Below the pieces are notes generated by a model. It ran no database searches. It was not told where the DNA came from and worked only from the letters and a program-made list of their open reading frames with translations. The translations under genes were made by a program, and so were the position numbers. Shown here piece by piece: positions 38,789 to 47,733 of a stretch of 64,000 nucleotides of DNA (its first letter is position 1; each line of letters starts with the position of its first letter). This DNA is from Solibacillus isronensis (GTDB lineage Bacteria > Bacillota > Bacilli > Bacillales_A > Planococcaceae): the NCBI RefSeq assembly GCF_023715405.1, contig NZ_JAMBOC010000001.1, positions 1,860,001-1,924,000 of the forward strand, in the 5' to 3' direction.

Positions 38789-40327
38789 TTATACTGGATA
38801 TACCGGATGTTTTCGATATGGTAAAACAATTTGTTTCGAATTATAGTAATTAAAGCGTTGAATTAATGTATGTCGCAGTTGATTTGGTGCGACAATATCA
38901 TCAATTACCATTTCGGAAGCCAATTTGTATAAATCGATTTCTTCTTTGTATTCTTCGATTTTTTGTTTCACAAACTGCATTCGCTCTTTCGGATCTTCAA
39001 TCGCTTCAATTTTATTTGAATAAACAGCATTTACAGCCGCTTCCGGACCCATTACTGCAATTTGGGCAGTTGGTAATGCAATGACTGCATCCGGTTCAAA
39101 TGCCGGTCCGCACATCGCATAAAGGCCAGCTCCATACGCTTTACGAACGATAACTGAAATTTTCGGTACTGTTGCTGAACTCATCGCCGAAATAAATTTC
39201 GCACCATGTCGAATAATGCCCGCCTTTTCTACTTTTGTACCGATCATAAAGCCCGGTACATCCGCTAAAAATAAAAGCGGAATCGAGAATGCATCACAAA
39301 GCGTAATAAACTTCGCCGCTTTGTCGGCAGAATCGATAAACAATACGCCACCTTTTACTTTCGGCTGATTGGCAATAATTCCTACAACTTGCCCATCAAT
39401 GCGGGCTAGCCCTGTTATCAGTTCGGAAGCAAAAAGCTTTTTAATTTCAAAGAAGCTGTCTTCATCAATCAGCTTTTCGATACATTCATACATATCAAAT
39501 GGTGCATTTTGATTTTCCGGAATAATCTCTTCCAGCGTTCTCCCGCTTTTCGGTGCCTTCGTTTCATCAATCGGCGGGAATTCTGCAAAGTTTGCAGGGA
39601 AATAACTGATATAACGTCTCGCCTCACGTATTGCCTCTTCTTCGTTTGCAGCCAATACATCTCCACAGCCGCTAACGGTACAGTGCATACGCGCTCCACC
39701 CATTTCTTCGAGCGAAACTTTTTCACCGATTACTTTTTCAGCCATTCTCGGTGATCCTAAGTACATTGAAGCATTTCCGTCCACCATTATAACGATGTCA
39801 CAAAAGGCCGGAATATAGGCTCCTCCTGCAGCAGATGGACCGAATAAAATACATATTTGAGGAATCATTCCGCTCATACGTACTTGATTATGGAAAATCC
39901 GGCCTGCCCCTCGTCGCCCAGGGAACATTTCAAGCTGATCTGTAATGCGCGCCCCTGCAGAATCGACTAAGTAAAGCATTGGTACTTGCATCTTTTCCGC
40001 TGTTTCTTGAATACGGATTATTTTTTCAACTGTTCGCGAACCCCATGACCCAGCTTTGATAGTAGAGTCATTTGCCATAACGCAAACGGTTTGACCATCA
40101 ATTTGCCCAATAGCTGTTACAACGCCATCTGCAGGCAAATCTCCGGCCTCACAATTTGCAAAACGGGCATCTTCCTCATAAATTCCATCATCAAATAATT
40201 GTTTCAAGCGATCCCGGACAAAAAGTTTATTCGTTTCTTTTAACTTTTCGTGATATTTTGATTGCCCGCCCGCGTAGATTTCTTCTATTTTTTGCTGTAA
40301 GTGCTCGTTATAAGTAGGCTGTGTCAT
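38789..40327 (-). CDS. Acyl-CoA carboxylase carboxyltransferase (beta) subunit
   Basis: Transfers CO2 from carboxybiotin to an acyl-CoA. 512 residues with both crotonase-like halves. Oxyanion/acyl-CoA loops are seen at FGPSAAGGAYIPAF and, in the second half, DVPGFMIGTKVEKAGIIRHGAK and RKAYGAGLYAMCGP. It resembles B. subtilis YngE and the PccB/MccB group; propionyl-, methylcrotonyl- or acetyl-CoA specificity cannot be fixed from sequence. It follows a biotin carrier gene by 17 bases. No biotin carboxylase subunit is in the window. Confidence 0.9.
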   Translation of the reverse strand: MTQPTYNEHLQQKIEEIYAGGQSKYHEKLKETNKLFVRDRLKQLFDDGIYEEDARFANCEAGDLPADGVVTAIGQIDGQTVCVMANDSTIKAGSWGSRTVEKIIRIQETAEKMQVPMLYLVDSAGARITDQLEMFPGRRGAGRIFHNQVRMSGMIPQICILFGPSAAGGAYIPAFCDIVIMVDGNASMYLGSPRMAEKVIGEKVSLEEMGGARMHCTVSGCGDVLAANEEEAIREARRYISYFPANFAEFPPIDETKAPKSGRTLEEIIPENQNAPFDMYECIEKLIDEDSFFEIKKLFASELITGLARIDGQVVGIIANQPKVKGGVLFIDSADKAAKFITLCDAFSIPLLFLADVPGFMIGTKVEKAGIIRHGAKFISAMSSATVPKISVIVRKAYGAGLYAMCGPAFEPDAVIALPTAQIAVMGPEAAVNAVYSNKIEAIEDPKERMQFVKQKIEEYKEEIDLYKLASEMVIDDIVAPNQLRHTLIQRFNYYNSKQIVLPYRKHPVYPV

Positions 40328-40344
40328 TATCTTTCCTCCATCAC

Positions 40345-40557
40345 TTAAGCTAATTCTACTAAAATATCATTCTCTTCAACAAAATCTCCTTCAGCAACAG
40401 TAATTTTTGCTACTGTCCCATCCGCTTCTGCCTCGTGCGGGATTTCCATTTTCATCGATTCCAAAATGATGAGTGTTTGCCCTTTTGTCACACTGTCCCC
40501 TTCTTTAACACTTACCTCGAATACTGTCCCTGCCATCTGTGCTTTTACTTCTGCCAT
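40345..40557 (-). CDS. Biotin carboxyl carrier protein, stand-alone
   Basis: 70 residues forming one biotinyl domain. The biotinylation motif ESMKMEIP carries the target Lys in the middle of the chain, and Gly residues at the family's turn positions (VKEGDSVTKGQ, VAEGDFVEEND) are conserved. Its small size matches YngHB of B. subtilis. It sits directly before the carboxyltransferase gene and is surely its partner; the biotin carboxylase must be supplied from elsewhere, perhaps the fatty-acid AccC. Confidence 0.92.
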   Translation of the reverse strand: MAEVKAQMAGTVFEVSVKEGDSVTKGQTLIILESMKMEIPHEAEADGTVAKITVAEGDFVEENDILVELA

Positions 40558-40690
40558 GCAAAAGGCCCCCTTGTTAGAAGATATTTGCGCTACTCGCGCT
40601 ATGTTTCTACTTCTATTGTAAGTAGCCTTAAAATTAATTACAATTATTTTCTCGAAAAATTATTTTATTTCTACTTATAGTTATTTTTCT

Positions 40691-41077
40691 TTAACTCGGT
40701 TTCCCTTTCGTTAAGGCTACGCCTTGTTGTAACCACTTCGCAATTTTGTCGTACTCTGATTGTAATTCCGAATATTTCATTTCTAGTTCGTTATAAGCTT
40801 CTGTCAATTCTTCAAAACTAGATAACGCCAACTTTAAGTGACTGCGCATCAACTGCTTCGGGCGCTTTCTGACGCTGTTCAAAACCTGTCCATACTGCGC
40901 CCGCAATGTTTTATTCCAACGAAAGCCGCAAGCTTGCTTCGTCCGGTTTAATTCCTGTGCTGCCTGCTCAAAAGCTTCTAGTTGTGTACGTCCGTTTTGA
41001 ACTGTTTGAATCACAATTTCAGCTAACTTTTCATCATCTGCAATTGTCCATTGATCTTTCCTTCTTTTTTGCTCCAC
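40691..41077 (-). CDS. ylbO: RsfA-family (YlbO-like) transcription regulator
   Basis: 128 residues. The N-terminal SANT/Myb-like DNA-binding domain is seen in DQWTIADDEKLAEIVIQTV and NRTKQACGFRWNKTLR, typical of the RsfA/YlbO group; a coiled coil (ELEMKYSELQSEYDKI) follows. RsfA is a forespore-specific regulator in B. subtilis; this shorter protein matches the position of ylbO. Start is GTG at 41077 with GAGGTGG upstream. Sporulation role is inferred. Confidence 0.85.
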   Translation of the reverse strand: MEQKRRKDQWTIADDEKLAEIVIQTVQNGRTQLEAFEQAAQELNRTKQACGFRWNKTLRAQYGQVLNSVRKRPKQLMRSHLKLALSSFEELTEAYNELEMKYSELQSEYDKIAKWLQQGVALTKGKPS

Positions 41078-41145
41078 AGTTGCACCACCTCATATTTTTT
41101 ACTACTATATGCCATGATGAACAAAATAGACTTAAAAACAAAAAA

Positions 41146-41176
41146 AGTTACGAGAAAAATAGTTTTCATCGTAACT
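41146..41176 (-). terminator. Terminator downstream of the crotonase gene
   Basis: An 8-bp perfect stem AGTTACGA/TCGTAACT with a 15-base loop and a seven-T run on the minus strand. It lies beyond repeat copy B, so the repeat is in the 3' untranslated region of the crotonase transcript. Confidence 0.85.
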
Positions 41177-41183
41177 AGGGGAA

Positions 41184-41291
41184 GTTGATTTTCAGTGCGG
41201 TTCAGTGGCCAACACGATGTTGGTCACAAATACGCTATTACAGAAAGGAACGATTTTAGTATTCACTCCATCTCCCTTCATTCCCATCAAC
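41184..41291. repeat. 108-bp structured intergenic repeat, copy B
   Basis: Related to the element at 13790-13898, in the same orientation. Ends are GTTGATT and ATCAAC. Stem-loops CCAACA/TGTTGG (41209-41214, 41218-41223) and AATAC/GTATT (41229-41233, 41259-41263) match those of copy A; in the second, a G-C pair of copy A has become A-T. The innermost GTCAC/GTGAC stem of copy A is lost here. Non-coding, function unknown. Confidence 0.75.
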
Positions 41292-41332
41292 AGTCTTAAT
41301 ATAAATTATTAGCAAAGCAATCTGTTAACGGA

Positions 41333-42097
41333 TTACTTTTTCTTCTCGAGGAAATTCTGTACTGCTTTGTGGTGGGCTTCGGATTCCCAAAGCTTTGCAC
41401 ATAGTCCGATTTCTTCCATCACTCGCTCGTACATATTGCGCTCACGCCATTTTCTTAATTCAATTTCTTTATACGCCTGGTGGACAGAAGGATGGATTTT
41501 TGCCATATGCTCAATGAATTCCTCAAGAGCCTGCTCTTTCGTTCCTTCAATATAGACACGCATTGCCCAACCAATTTCATATAACGTTTGCGCGTCATAT
41601 GGTTTTGCGTCTACGAGCATTTTTAATGCACGGTCATGGCGCAGACCACGTTCAAACAAATAAGTTCCACCACCCCATCCAGACGTAATCGCCAGTGTCC
41701 CTTGGATGAATCCGGCTTTTGCATGTGAGGAAATCAGGCGAAAATCGCAAGCTGTTGCAATTTCACAACCCCCTCCTACAGCCGTTCCGTTTATTAAAGC
41801 AATTGTCGGTACAGGCAATGTCGCTAAATCATATAAAATATTCCCCATTTTACTCAGCATGCCAAACGCTTCTTCTTCCGTTTCCAAACTATGAAACTCT
41901 GACAAGTCCCCGCCCGAACAAAACGATTTATCCCCGGCACCTGTAATAACTAAGAAGCGCACATCATTGTGTTCTTTTATGTATGTAATAACTTCCTTTA
42001 AACCATCCATCACCGCGTAGTTTATAGCATTTCTTTTTTCTTCGCGATTAATCGTAAATGTTAGAATCCCATCTTCATTCTGAATTAAGTAATCCAC
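41333..42097 (-). CDS. Enoyl-CoA hydratase/isomerase family protein
   Basis: 254-residue crotonase-fold protein. The CoA/oxyanion motif INGTAVGGGCEIATACD keeps the Gly residues and the first catalytic Glu, but the second (PE in hydratases) is replaced: FIQGTLAITSGWGGG has Thr there. Simple hydration is therefore uncertain; isomerase or another crotonase reaction is possible. GTG start with GGGGATGAG upstream. It is inserted between rpmF and ylbO relative to B. subtilis and lies near the acyl-CoA carboxylase genes, hinting at a shared acyl-CoA pathway. Confidence 0.88.
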   Translation of the reverse strand: MDYLIQNEDGILTFTINREEKRNAINYAVMDGLKEVITYIKEHNDVRFLVITGAGDKSFCSGGDLSEFHSLETEEEAFGMLSKMGNILYDLATLPVPTIALINGTAVGGGCEIATACDFRLISSHAKAGFIQGTLAITSGWGGGTYLFERGLRHDRALKMLVDAKPYDAQTLYEIGWAMRVYIEGTKEQALEEFIEHMAKIHPSVHQAYKEIELRKWRERNMYERVMEEIGLCAKLWESEAHHKAVQNFLEKKK

Positions 42098-42194
42098 TTG
42101 CTCATCCCCTTTAGTAGTTATTTCGATATATCAAACTATTCTAATAATAGTTGAGCGCTATTGTTTTGACAATGCTTCTATGTAAAAACAGAAA

Positions 42195-42233
42195 AAAGAC
42201 TAGTTAAGAGCCATGGTCTCTTAACTAGTCTTT
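42195..42233 (-). terminator. Terminator of ylbN-rpmF
   Basis: A perfect 16-bp stem AAAGACTAGTTAAGAG and its complement with a 7-base loop, followed by TTTCTG on the minus strand, 19 bases after the rpmF stop. One of the strongest hairpins in the window. Confidence 0.92.
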
Positions 42234-42252
42234 ATATAGCGCAAATACTGAA

Positions 42253-42426
42253 TTATTTCGCTACTACTTCTTTACCTTTGTATTGTCCGCAAGCTTTGCA
42301 AACACGGTGAGATAGTTTAGCTTCTCCACAGTTTGGGCAAGCTACCATACCAGGTACAGATAGTTTGAAATGCGTACGACGCTTTCTTTTTGCAGTTTTA
42401 GAAGTTCTTCTAAATGGTACAGCCAT
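42253..42426 (-). CDS. rpmF: 50S ribosomal protein L32
   Basis: 57 residues from the ATG at 42426 (AAGGAGG upstream): [20 protein letters not shown]. The four-cysteine zinc ribbon [18 protein letters not shown] is complete, so this is the zinc-containing (C+) form. It follows ylbN by 23 bases, the common ylbN-rpmF order in Firmicutes. Confidence 0.98.
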   Translation of the reverse strand: MAVPFRRTSKTAKRKRRTHFKLSVPGMVACPNCGEAKLSHRVCKACGQYKGKEVVAK

Positions 42427-42449
42427 TGATGGCACCTCCTTACAGATAT

Positions 42450-42983
42450 TTATTCATCTGTTTGATCAAAATACTTAGCTAAAGCAGCCAGTCTTGGATC
42501 CAATTTTGGTTCGTCAACTTCCTTAGCATTTTCTACATCTTCATCCGTTGAATAGTCCCAGCCTTTACCGCCTTGCACTTGTCCTTCGGTATTCTCTTTG
42601 AATACTTGCATCGGTACTTCCAGAAGAATTAATTCCTCCAGGACTGGTTTCATATCAACAACGTCACCATCAACATAATGGATTTCGCTCTCAACATCCC
42701 CGCGATTTCTTTCATCGGTCCAGCTGAAAACTTCTACCGTTTCAATGTTCACAGGATATTCAACATCTTCCCACGTGCGTGCACATGGAAGCGTCAACGT
42801 AGTGCTAATCGTTAATTGACAAGTCATTTGCGATGCACCAAAAGTACAAAGCCCTTTTACATGAACGGGTGAAACGTTACGTATATCGGTGTTACGATTT
42901 TTTACTTCATCCAACTGAACAACTGTATCAATCGGCATTCCGTCTTTTCGAAACTTTGATAATTGATGAATTGACCATTTCAT
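42450..42983 (-). CDS. ylbN: YlbN/YceD-family protein (DUF177)
   Basis: 177 residues. YceD family with the typical [24 protein letters not shown] segment, whose first eighteen residues hold two cysteines, and the acidic [13 protein letters not shown] end. In bacteria it is coupled to rpmF and has been linked with 23S rRNA or 50S biogenesis; the mechanism is not settled. It has a consensus promoter 30-60 bases upstream and is first of the two-gene unit. Confidence 0.9.
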   Translation of the reverse strand: MKWSIHQLSKFRKDGMPIDTVVQLDEVKNRNTDIRNVSPVHVKGLCTFGASQMTCQLTISTTLTLPCARTWEDVEYPVNIETVEVFSWTDERNRGDVESEIHYVDGDVVDMKPVLEELILLEVPMQVFKENTEGQVQGGKGWDYSTDEDVENAKEVDEPKLDPRLAALAKYFDQTDE

Positions 42984-43012
42984 TCGTTAATCACCTCGAG
43001 ACAACACTGTTT

Positions 43013-43041
43013 ATTATATAGCCCATAAAAAAAGATGTCAA
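43013..43041 (-). promoter_or_regulatory. Consensus sigma-A promoter of ylbN-rpmF
   Basis: Minus strand TTGACA (43036-43041), 17-base spacer, TATAAT (43013-43018): both boxes are exact consensus, in keeping with high expression of ribosomal protein L32. Confidence 0.93.
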
Positions 43042-43050
43042 GATAATTTC

Positions 43051-43079
43051 TTGTCACTATTACAAAACGTGCTTATAAT
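43051..43079 (+). promoter_or_regulatory. Sigma-A promoter of tmcAL
   Basis: Plus strand TTGTCA (43051-43056), 17-base spacer, TATAAT (43074-43079). It is divergent from and back-to-back with the ylbN promoter, the -35 boxes being 9 bases apart. Confidence 0.85.
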
Positions 43080-43167
43080 CAAATTAATTCTAACATATTG
43101 CATAGATACATTCATTTCGAACGTATTGATGCGAACAAAAAACTATTTTAGCGTAAGGGGGAAGTTT

Positions 43168-44376
43168 ATGCAAGCCGTCGGTATAGTTGTTGAATATAAT
43201 CCATTTCACAATGGCCATCTGCATCACGTAAATGAAGCAAAACGCACAACCAACAGTGATGTTGCGGTTGCTGTTATGAGCGGTCAATTTTTACAGCGAG
43301 GAGAGCCCGCACTCGTCGACAAATGGCATCGGACAAAGATGGCACTCGCAAGCGGAGTTGACGTCGTAATCGAACTTCCTTATATTTTCAGCACTGCTCA
43401 GGCAACTGGTTTTGCTTCAGGTGCTGTACAACTATTGGAAGCAATGCAATGCACGACATTAGCATTTGGGAGCGAACAAGGAAGCATCACACCGTTTCTC
43501 AACACTTATCACTTAATTGAAAGTAACCGTACACTCTATAACTCCATTATTAAAGAAACAATTCAGCAAGGCAAAAGCTATCCGCAAGCTCTTTTTACGG
43601 CATATGAACAGCTTAAACAACTTTCCCCGAATGCATACATTGATTTAGGGCAACCAAATAATATACTAGGCTTCCATTACGTCGAAGCAATGGAGAAGCT
43701 ACAGACGGTTATGAGACCTGCTACCATTCAGCGAATTGCTGCAGGATATCATGACGCGATAGATACAGACAGCGAAATTGCCAGCGCTACCGGGATACGT
43801 CAGGCATTGTTCAGCGGTAAGTCTCTCGAGCAGGTTACACAATATTTACCCGAGCCAAGTATTGGTCAACTTGGACAATGGCAGGCAGAACATGGTCGTT
43901 TTGCAAGCTGGGAAGGCTTTTGGCCGCTTTTACAGTATGCTATTTTAAGACATACCCCACAGCAGTTAAAACTGTATGCAGACGTATCAGAAGGGCTTGA
44001 AAACTCACTTATAAAATATGCAAGAACGAGTTCGGACTTTGAGGAATTTATGAACGCATTGAAATCGAAGCGCTATACATGGACAAGACTCCAGCGAATG
44101 CTGACACATATTTATACAGGCGTCACGAAAGAGCAGTTGCATGCCTATTCAAGCCCGACATATATTCGGATATTGGGCATGACATCTGCAGGGCAACAAT
44201 ATATTTCAAGTATTAAAAAGTGCCTTTCCCTGCCGCTCATCAGTCGAGTTGCAGCTGTCAGTGATCCTATATTGGCCATCGATCTGCATGCTACGCAAAT
44301 GTACCAATTAGGCATACAGCAATTTTCAAATAAAAAAATAGACGAAGATTATAAAACTCCGCCTATTCGCTATTAA
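43168..44376 (+). CDS. tmcAL: tRNA(Met) cytidine acetate ligase
   Basis: Makes N4-acetylcytidine at the wobble base of elongator tRNA-Met from acetate and ATP (B. subtilis YlbM). 402 residues from the ATG at 43168, preceded by AAGGGGGAAG. The nucleotidyltransferase-type start GIVVEYNPFHNGHLHHV (HxGH) and MSGQFLQRGEPALVDKWHR are diagnostic. Plus strand and convergent with ylbL, whose stop it overlaps by 4 bases. Confidence 0.95.
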   Translation: MQAVGIVVEYNPFHNGHLHHVNEAKRTTNSDVAVAVMSGQFLQRGEPALVDKWHRTKMALASGVDVVIELPYIFSTAQATGFASGAVQLLEAMQCTTLAFGSEQGSITPFLNTYHLIESNRTLYNSIIKETIQQGKSYPQALFTAYEQLKQLSPNAYIDLGQPNNILGFHYVEAMEKLQTVMRPATIQRIAAGYHDAIDTDSEIASATGIRQALFSGKSLEQVTQYLPEPSIGQLGQWQAEHGRFASWEGFWPLLQYAILRHTPQQLKLYADVSEGLENSLIKYARTSSDFEEFMNALKSKRYTWTRLQRMLTHIYTGVTKEQLHAYSSPTYIRILGMTSAGQQYISSIKKCLSLPLISRVAAVSDPILAIDLHATQMYQLGIQQFSNKKIDEDYKTPPIRY

Positions 44377-45422
44377 TTTTTCGGTTGTAGTTGATTTAGA
44401 TAATTCAGAGCATCGTCTATTGTTTTAACAGGAATGACTTTCATGTCGGAATCAATGGCTTTTGCTGTTTGGGCTGCCACCTCATAATTTGAAGTAATGC
44501 TTGGGTTATACTCAAGCATTTCTTTTGTAATTTCGTCATCCGGTGCAAAGAAAATATCAACGCCTTCCTTATCCGCAGAAACAACTTTTTTCTCAATACC
44601 GCCAATTCGACCTACCGTTCCATCCTCCAGCATTTCACCGGTACCTGCAATTTCATAGCCTTTTGTTAAATCTTCATCTATTAGCTGATTTAACAGCTCT
44701 AATGTAAACATTAATCCGGCAGACGGTCCGCCAATATCTTCTGTTTTGACGGTAACTTTCGGATCGGTTTTGATTGACTTACTTTCTGAATAGGTAATAC
44801 CGATACCAATACGCCCTTCAGAACCGGGTATTTCTTTAATCTCCAGCGTTTCGTCAATAAGTTTATCCTCACGTTTTACAACTAGATTAATCGTATCTCC
44901 CTTTACTTTCGGCGTAATGAGAGTAAGAAACGTTTCCAAACTATCAATACGCTCATTATCCACTTCCACAATTTCATCTCCCGGCTTTAAATGTCCGTCT
45001 GCAGCACCATCTGCAAGCACATTCAATACATAGAGTCCTTTGTACGTCACTTGATAATCAAGCCCTGCGCGATTGAACGCTACATACGTTGCGTTAAACT
45101 GGGAGTCCGTCATATATTTCAATTGCCGAACATTATACTCTTCGTCATCCTCTTCCTCTTGGCGTACATCTGTTAATTTTACAATATCATAATAATCCGC
45201 AACAGCTGCCATTGCATAAGTTAACGGAGTTGCCTGCCCCATTGCAACGGTCGTCATATAAAATGAACCTTCATCGTCCCGGTCCCCATTTTGTATCGCC
45301 AAAAATTCGCTTACATTATATGTACCACCCGGTTTTGTAATATAATAATCCAACCTATAGAAAGACAAACCCATTAATATAATTAGAAACAGACCAAATG
45401 CTATTTTCCCTTTATTCCCCAT
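44373..45422 (-). CDS. ylbL: YlbL, PDZ and Lon-type serine protease
   Basis: Membrane-anchored peptidase of the SepM/YlbL group. 349 residues: N-terminal membrane segment (about 6-22), a PDZ domain (around VLADGAADGHLKPGDEIVEV) and a C-terminal Lon-like catalytic domain with the Ser in GGPSAGLMFTLEL and the Lys in GRIGGIEKKVVSAD. B. subtilis YlbL (with CtpA) removes the checkpoint inhibitor YneA after DNA damage. That role is inferred by homology. B. subtilis ylbK is missing from this neighbourhood. Confidence 0.92.
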   Translation of the reverse strand: MGNKGKIAFGLFLIILMGLSFYRLDYYITKPGGTYNVSEFLAIQNGDRDDEGSFYMTTVAMGQATPLTYAMAAVADYYDIVKLTDVRQEEEDDEEYNVRQLKYMTDSQFNATYVAFNRAGLDYQVTYKGLYVLNVLADGAADGHLKPGDEIVEVDNERIDSLETFLTLITPKVKGDTINLVVKREDKLIDETLEIKEIPGSEGRIGIGITYSESKSIKTDPKVTVKTEDIGGPSAGLMFTLELLNQLIDEDLTKGYEIAGTGEMLEDGTVGRIGGIEKKVVSADKEGVDIFFAPDDEITKEMLEYNPSITSNYEVAAQTAKAIDSDMKVIPVKTIDDALNYLNQLQPKN

Positions 45423-45579
45423 TTTTTAGACTCCTCTATAATTAATCGATTTCGCATTGGCGTAATTGTATCAGGACTAATTTCTGTCAGCTACCAAATT
45501 ATAAGACGGTTTTATGTCAAAATTCGTTCCTTAAAAATTACATGCCGATTAGTTGAAATACTAATTTAAACTTCAATTG

Positions 45580-45587
45580 CATACAAT
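45580..45587 (+). promoter_or_regulatory. Sigma-E -10 box before the ylbJ gene
   Basis: CATACAAT matches the sigma-E -10 consensus CATACANT exactly. An AAATACT at 45556-45562 could be the -35, though its ATA is 19 bases from the -10, slightly long. The site predicts transcription from about 45595, so translation must begin downstream, at 45622 (TTG) or 45631 (ATG). YlbJ/SpoVV is a sigma-E gene in B. subtilis. Confidence 0.65.
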
Positions 45588-45630
45588 TAGTGTAGCATTT
45601 GAACGAGCGAATGACAAAATATTGAAAAGG

Positions 45631-46509
45631 ATGAAAAATATTTGGACAATCCTTTTATGTATCACATTAATTAGTTTATTATTATTTTTCCCGGAAATGA
45701 CACATGTAGGTGCAGACATTGGTGTATCGCTATTTATGGAAGCTTTATTTCCATATTTACTGCCGTATTTAGTATTGACAACATGGCTTTTAAAATTGAC
45801 GCATTCTTATAATAATTCACCCTTTATCGTTTTTTTACAAACTTATGGAATTAGTGCAATCGGAGGGTATCCTACAGGTGCTGCTACAATTACGCAACTC
45901 GTGAAACGTAATTCAATCACAAAGCAGCAAGCCGCCTATTTGCTCGGCATTTGCCATTGTCCAAGCCCGCTTTTTTTATTCGGCTTTGTCGGAAGCGATT
46001 TATTAAACTCTACAACATTCAGCTGGCAATATTTAATTTTATTACATAGCTTTTCATTTATTTTACTGATTGCCGTATATAAATTTTCTCCTCCGCTTTC
46101 AAAAGAAGTGCATAGAACACCTAAAGACCCGACACCATTTACGTCAAGTATCAAGGAAAGTGCCCCTACAATATTAATTGTGGCAACAACGATCATTTTT
46201 TTTACGACGATTTACCAAGTGTTTCTACATAGTGTCGAAATGGTTTTTAAATCAATTCCTACCTATTTAGAAATTGGAATTGCCAGCTTTCTTGAAGTGA
46301 CGAACGGGTTACATTTGCTTCACCAGCAACTATATGGCGACATGCTCATATTTTTCACTGTCGTATTTTTGACAACTCAGAGTTTAAGTATTCACCTGCA
46401 AGTAATCGTAATTGCCCGATCTGCCAATATTGCGATTCGGCCATATATTTTCACACGTGTTGTTTACAGCATCGTCATTCCAATATTATTTTTCCTGCTG
46501 TTTTTGTAG
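45631..46509 (+). CDS. ylbJ: YlbJ/SpoVV-like sporulation membrane protein
   Basis: Membrane protein with about eight hydrophobic segments and nucleoside-recognition (Gate) domain patterns such as EALFPYLLPYLVLTTW, YPTGAATITQLV and CHCPSPLFLFGFVG. In B. subtilis SpoVV (YlbJ) moves dipicolinic acid across the outer forespore membrane. 292 residues here versus about 408 there, so part of the family length is missing; no frameshift is evident. The start is uncertain: ATG at 45631 has AAAAGG directly abutting it, and TTG at 45622 is an alternative. Confidence 0.83.
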   Translation: MKNIWTILLCITLISLLLFFPEMTHVGADIGVSLFMEALFPYLLPYLVLTTWLLKLTHSYNNSPFIVFLQTYGISAIGGYPTGAATITQLVKRNSITKQQAAYLLGICHCPSPLFLFGFVGSDLLNSTTFSWQYLILLHSFSFILLIAVYKFSPPLSKEVHRTPKDPTPFTSSIKESAPTILIVATTIIFFTTIYQVFLHSVEMVFKSIPTYLEIGIASFLEVTNGLHLLHQQLYGDMLIFFTVVFLTTQSLSIHLQVIVIARSANIAIRPYIFTRVVYSIVIPILFFLLFL

Positions 46510-46591
46510 AATAAGTATTTTAATGAAGTCCGTTAATTACCGTTACGGCCAGACGCTTTGTTACGGGTACAGTTCCAGTGTGAATACAGAA

Positions 46592-46633
46592 AAGAGCTTC
46601 TGTGTAAGGGCGTTATCCTTCACAGAAGCTCTT
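46592..46633. terminator. Bidirectional terminator between ylbJ and coaD
   Basis: A perfect 13-bp stem AAGAGCTTCTGTG/CACAGAAGCTCTT with a 16-base loop, T-rich on both exits. It lies 2 bases after the coaD stop and about 80 bases after ylbJ, serving both convergent genes. Confidence 0.88.
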
Positions 46634-46635
46634 CT

Positions 46636-47699
<1,064 letters not shown>

Positions 47700-47733
47700 C
47701 AAACTTTCCTACTACATCGTGTTCGTAATTTTT

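Noticed and set aside
40605..40674. Two TTCTAC words in the biotin carrier leader, considered as a third phased array
   Set aside because: They are 64 bases apart with no units between, so no period is supported.
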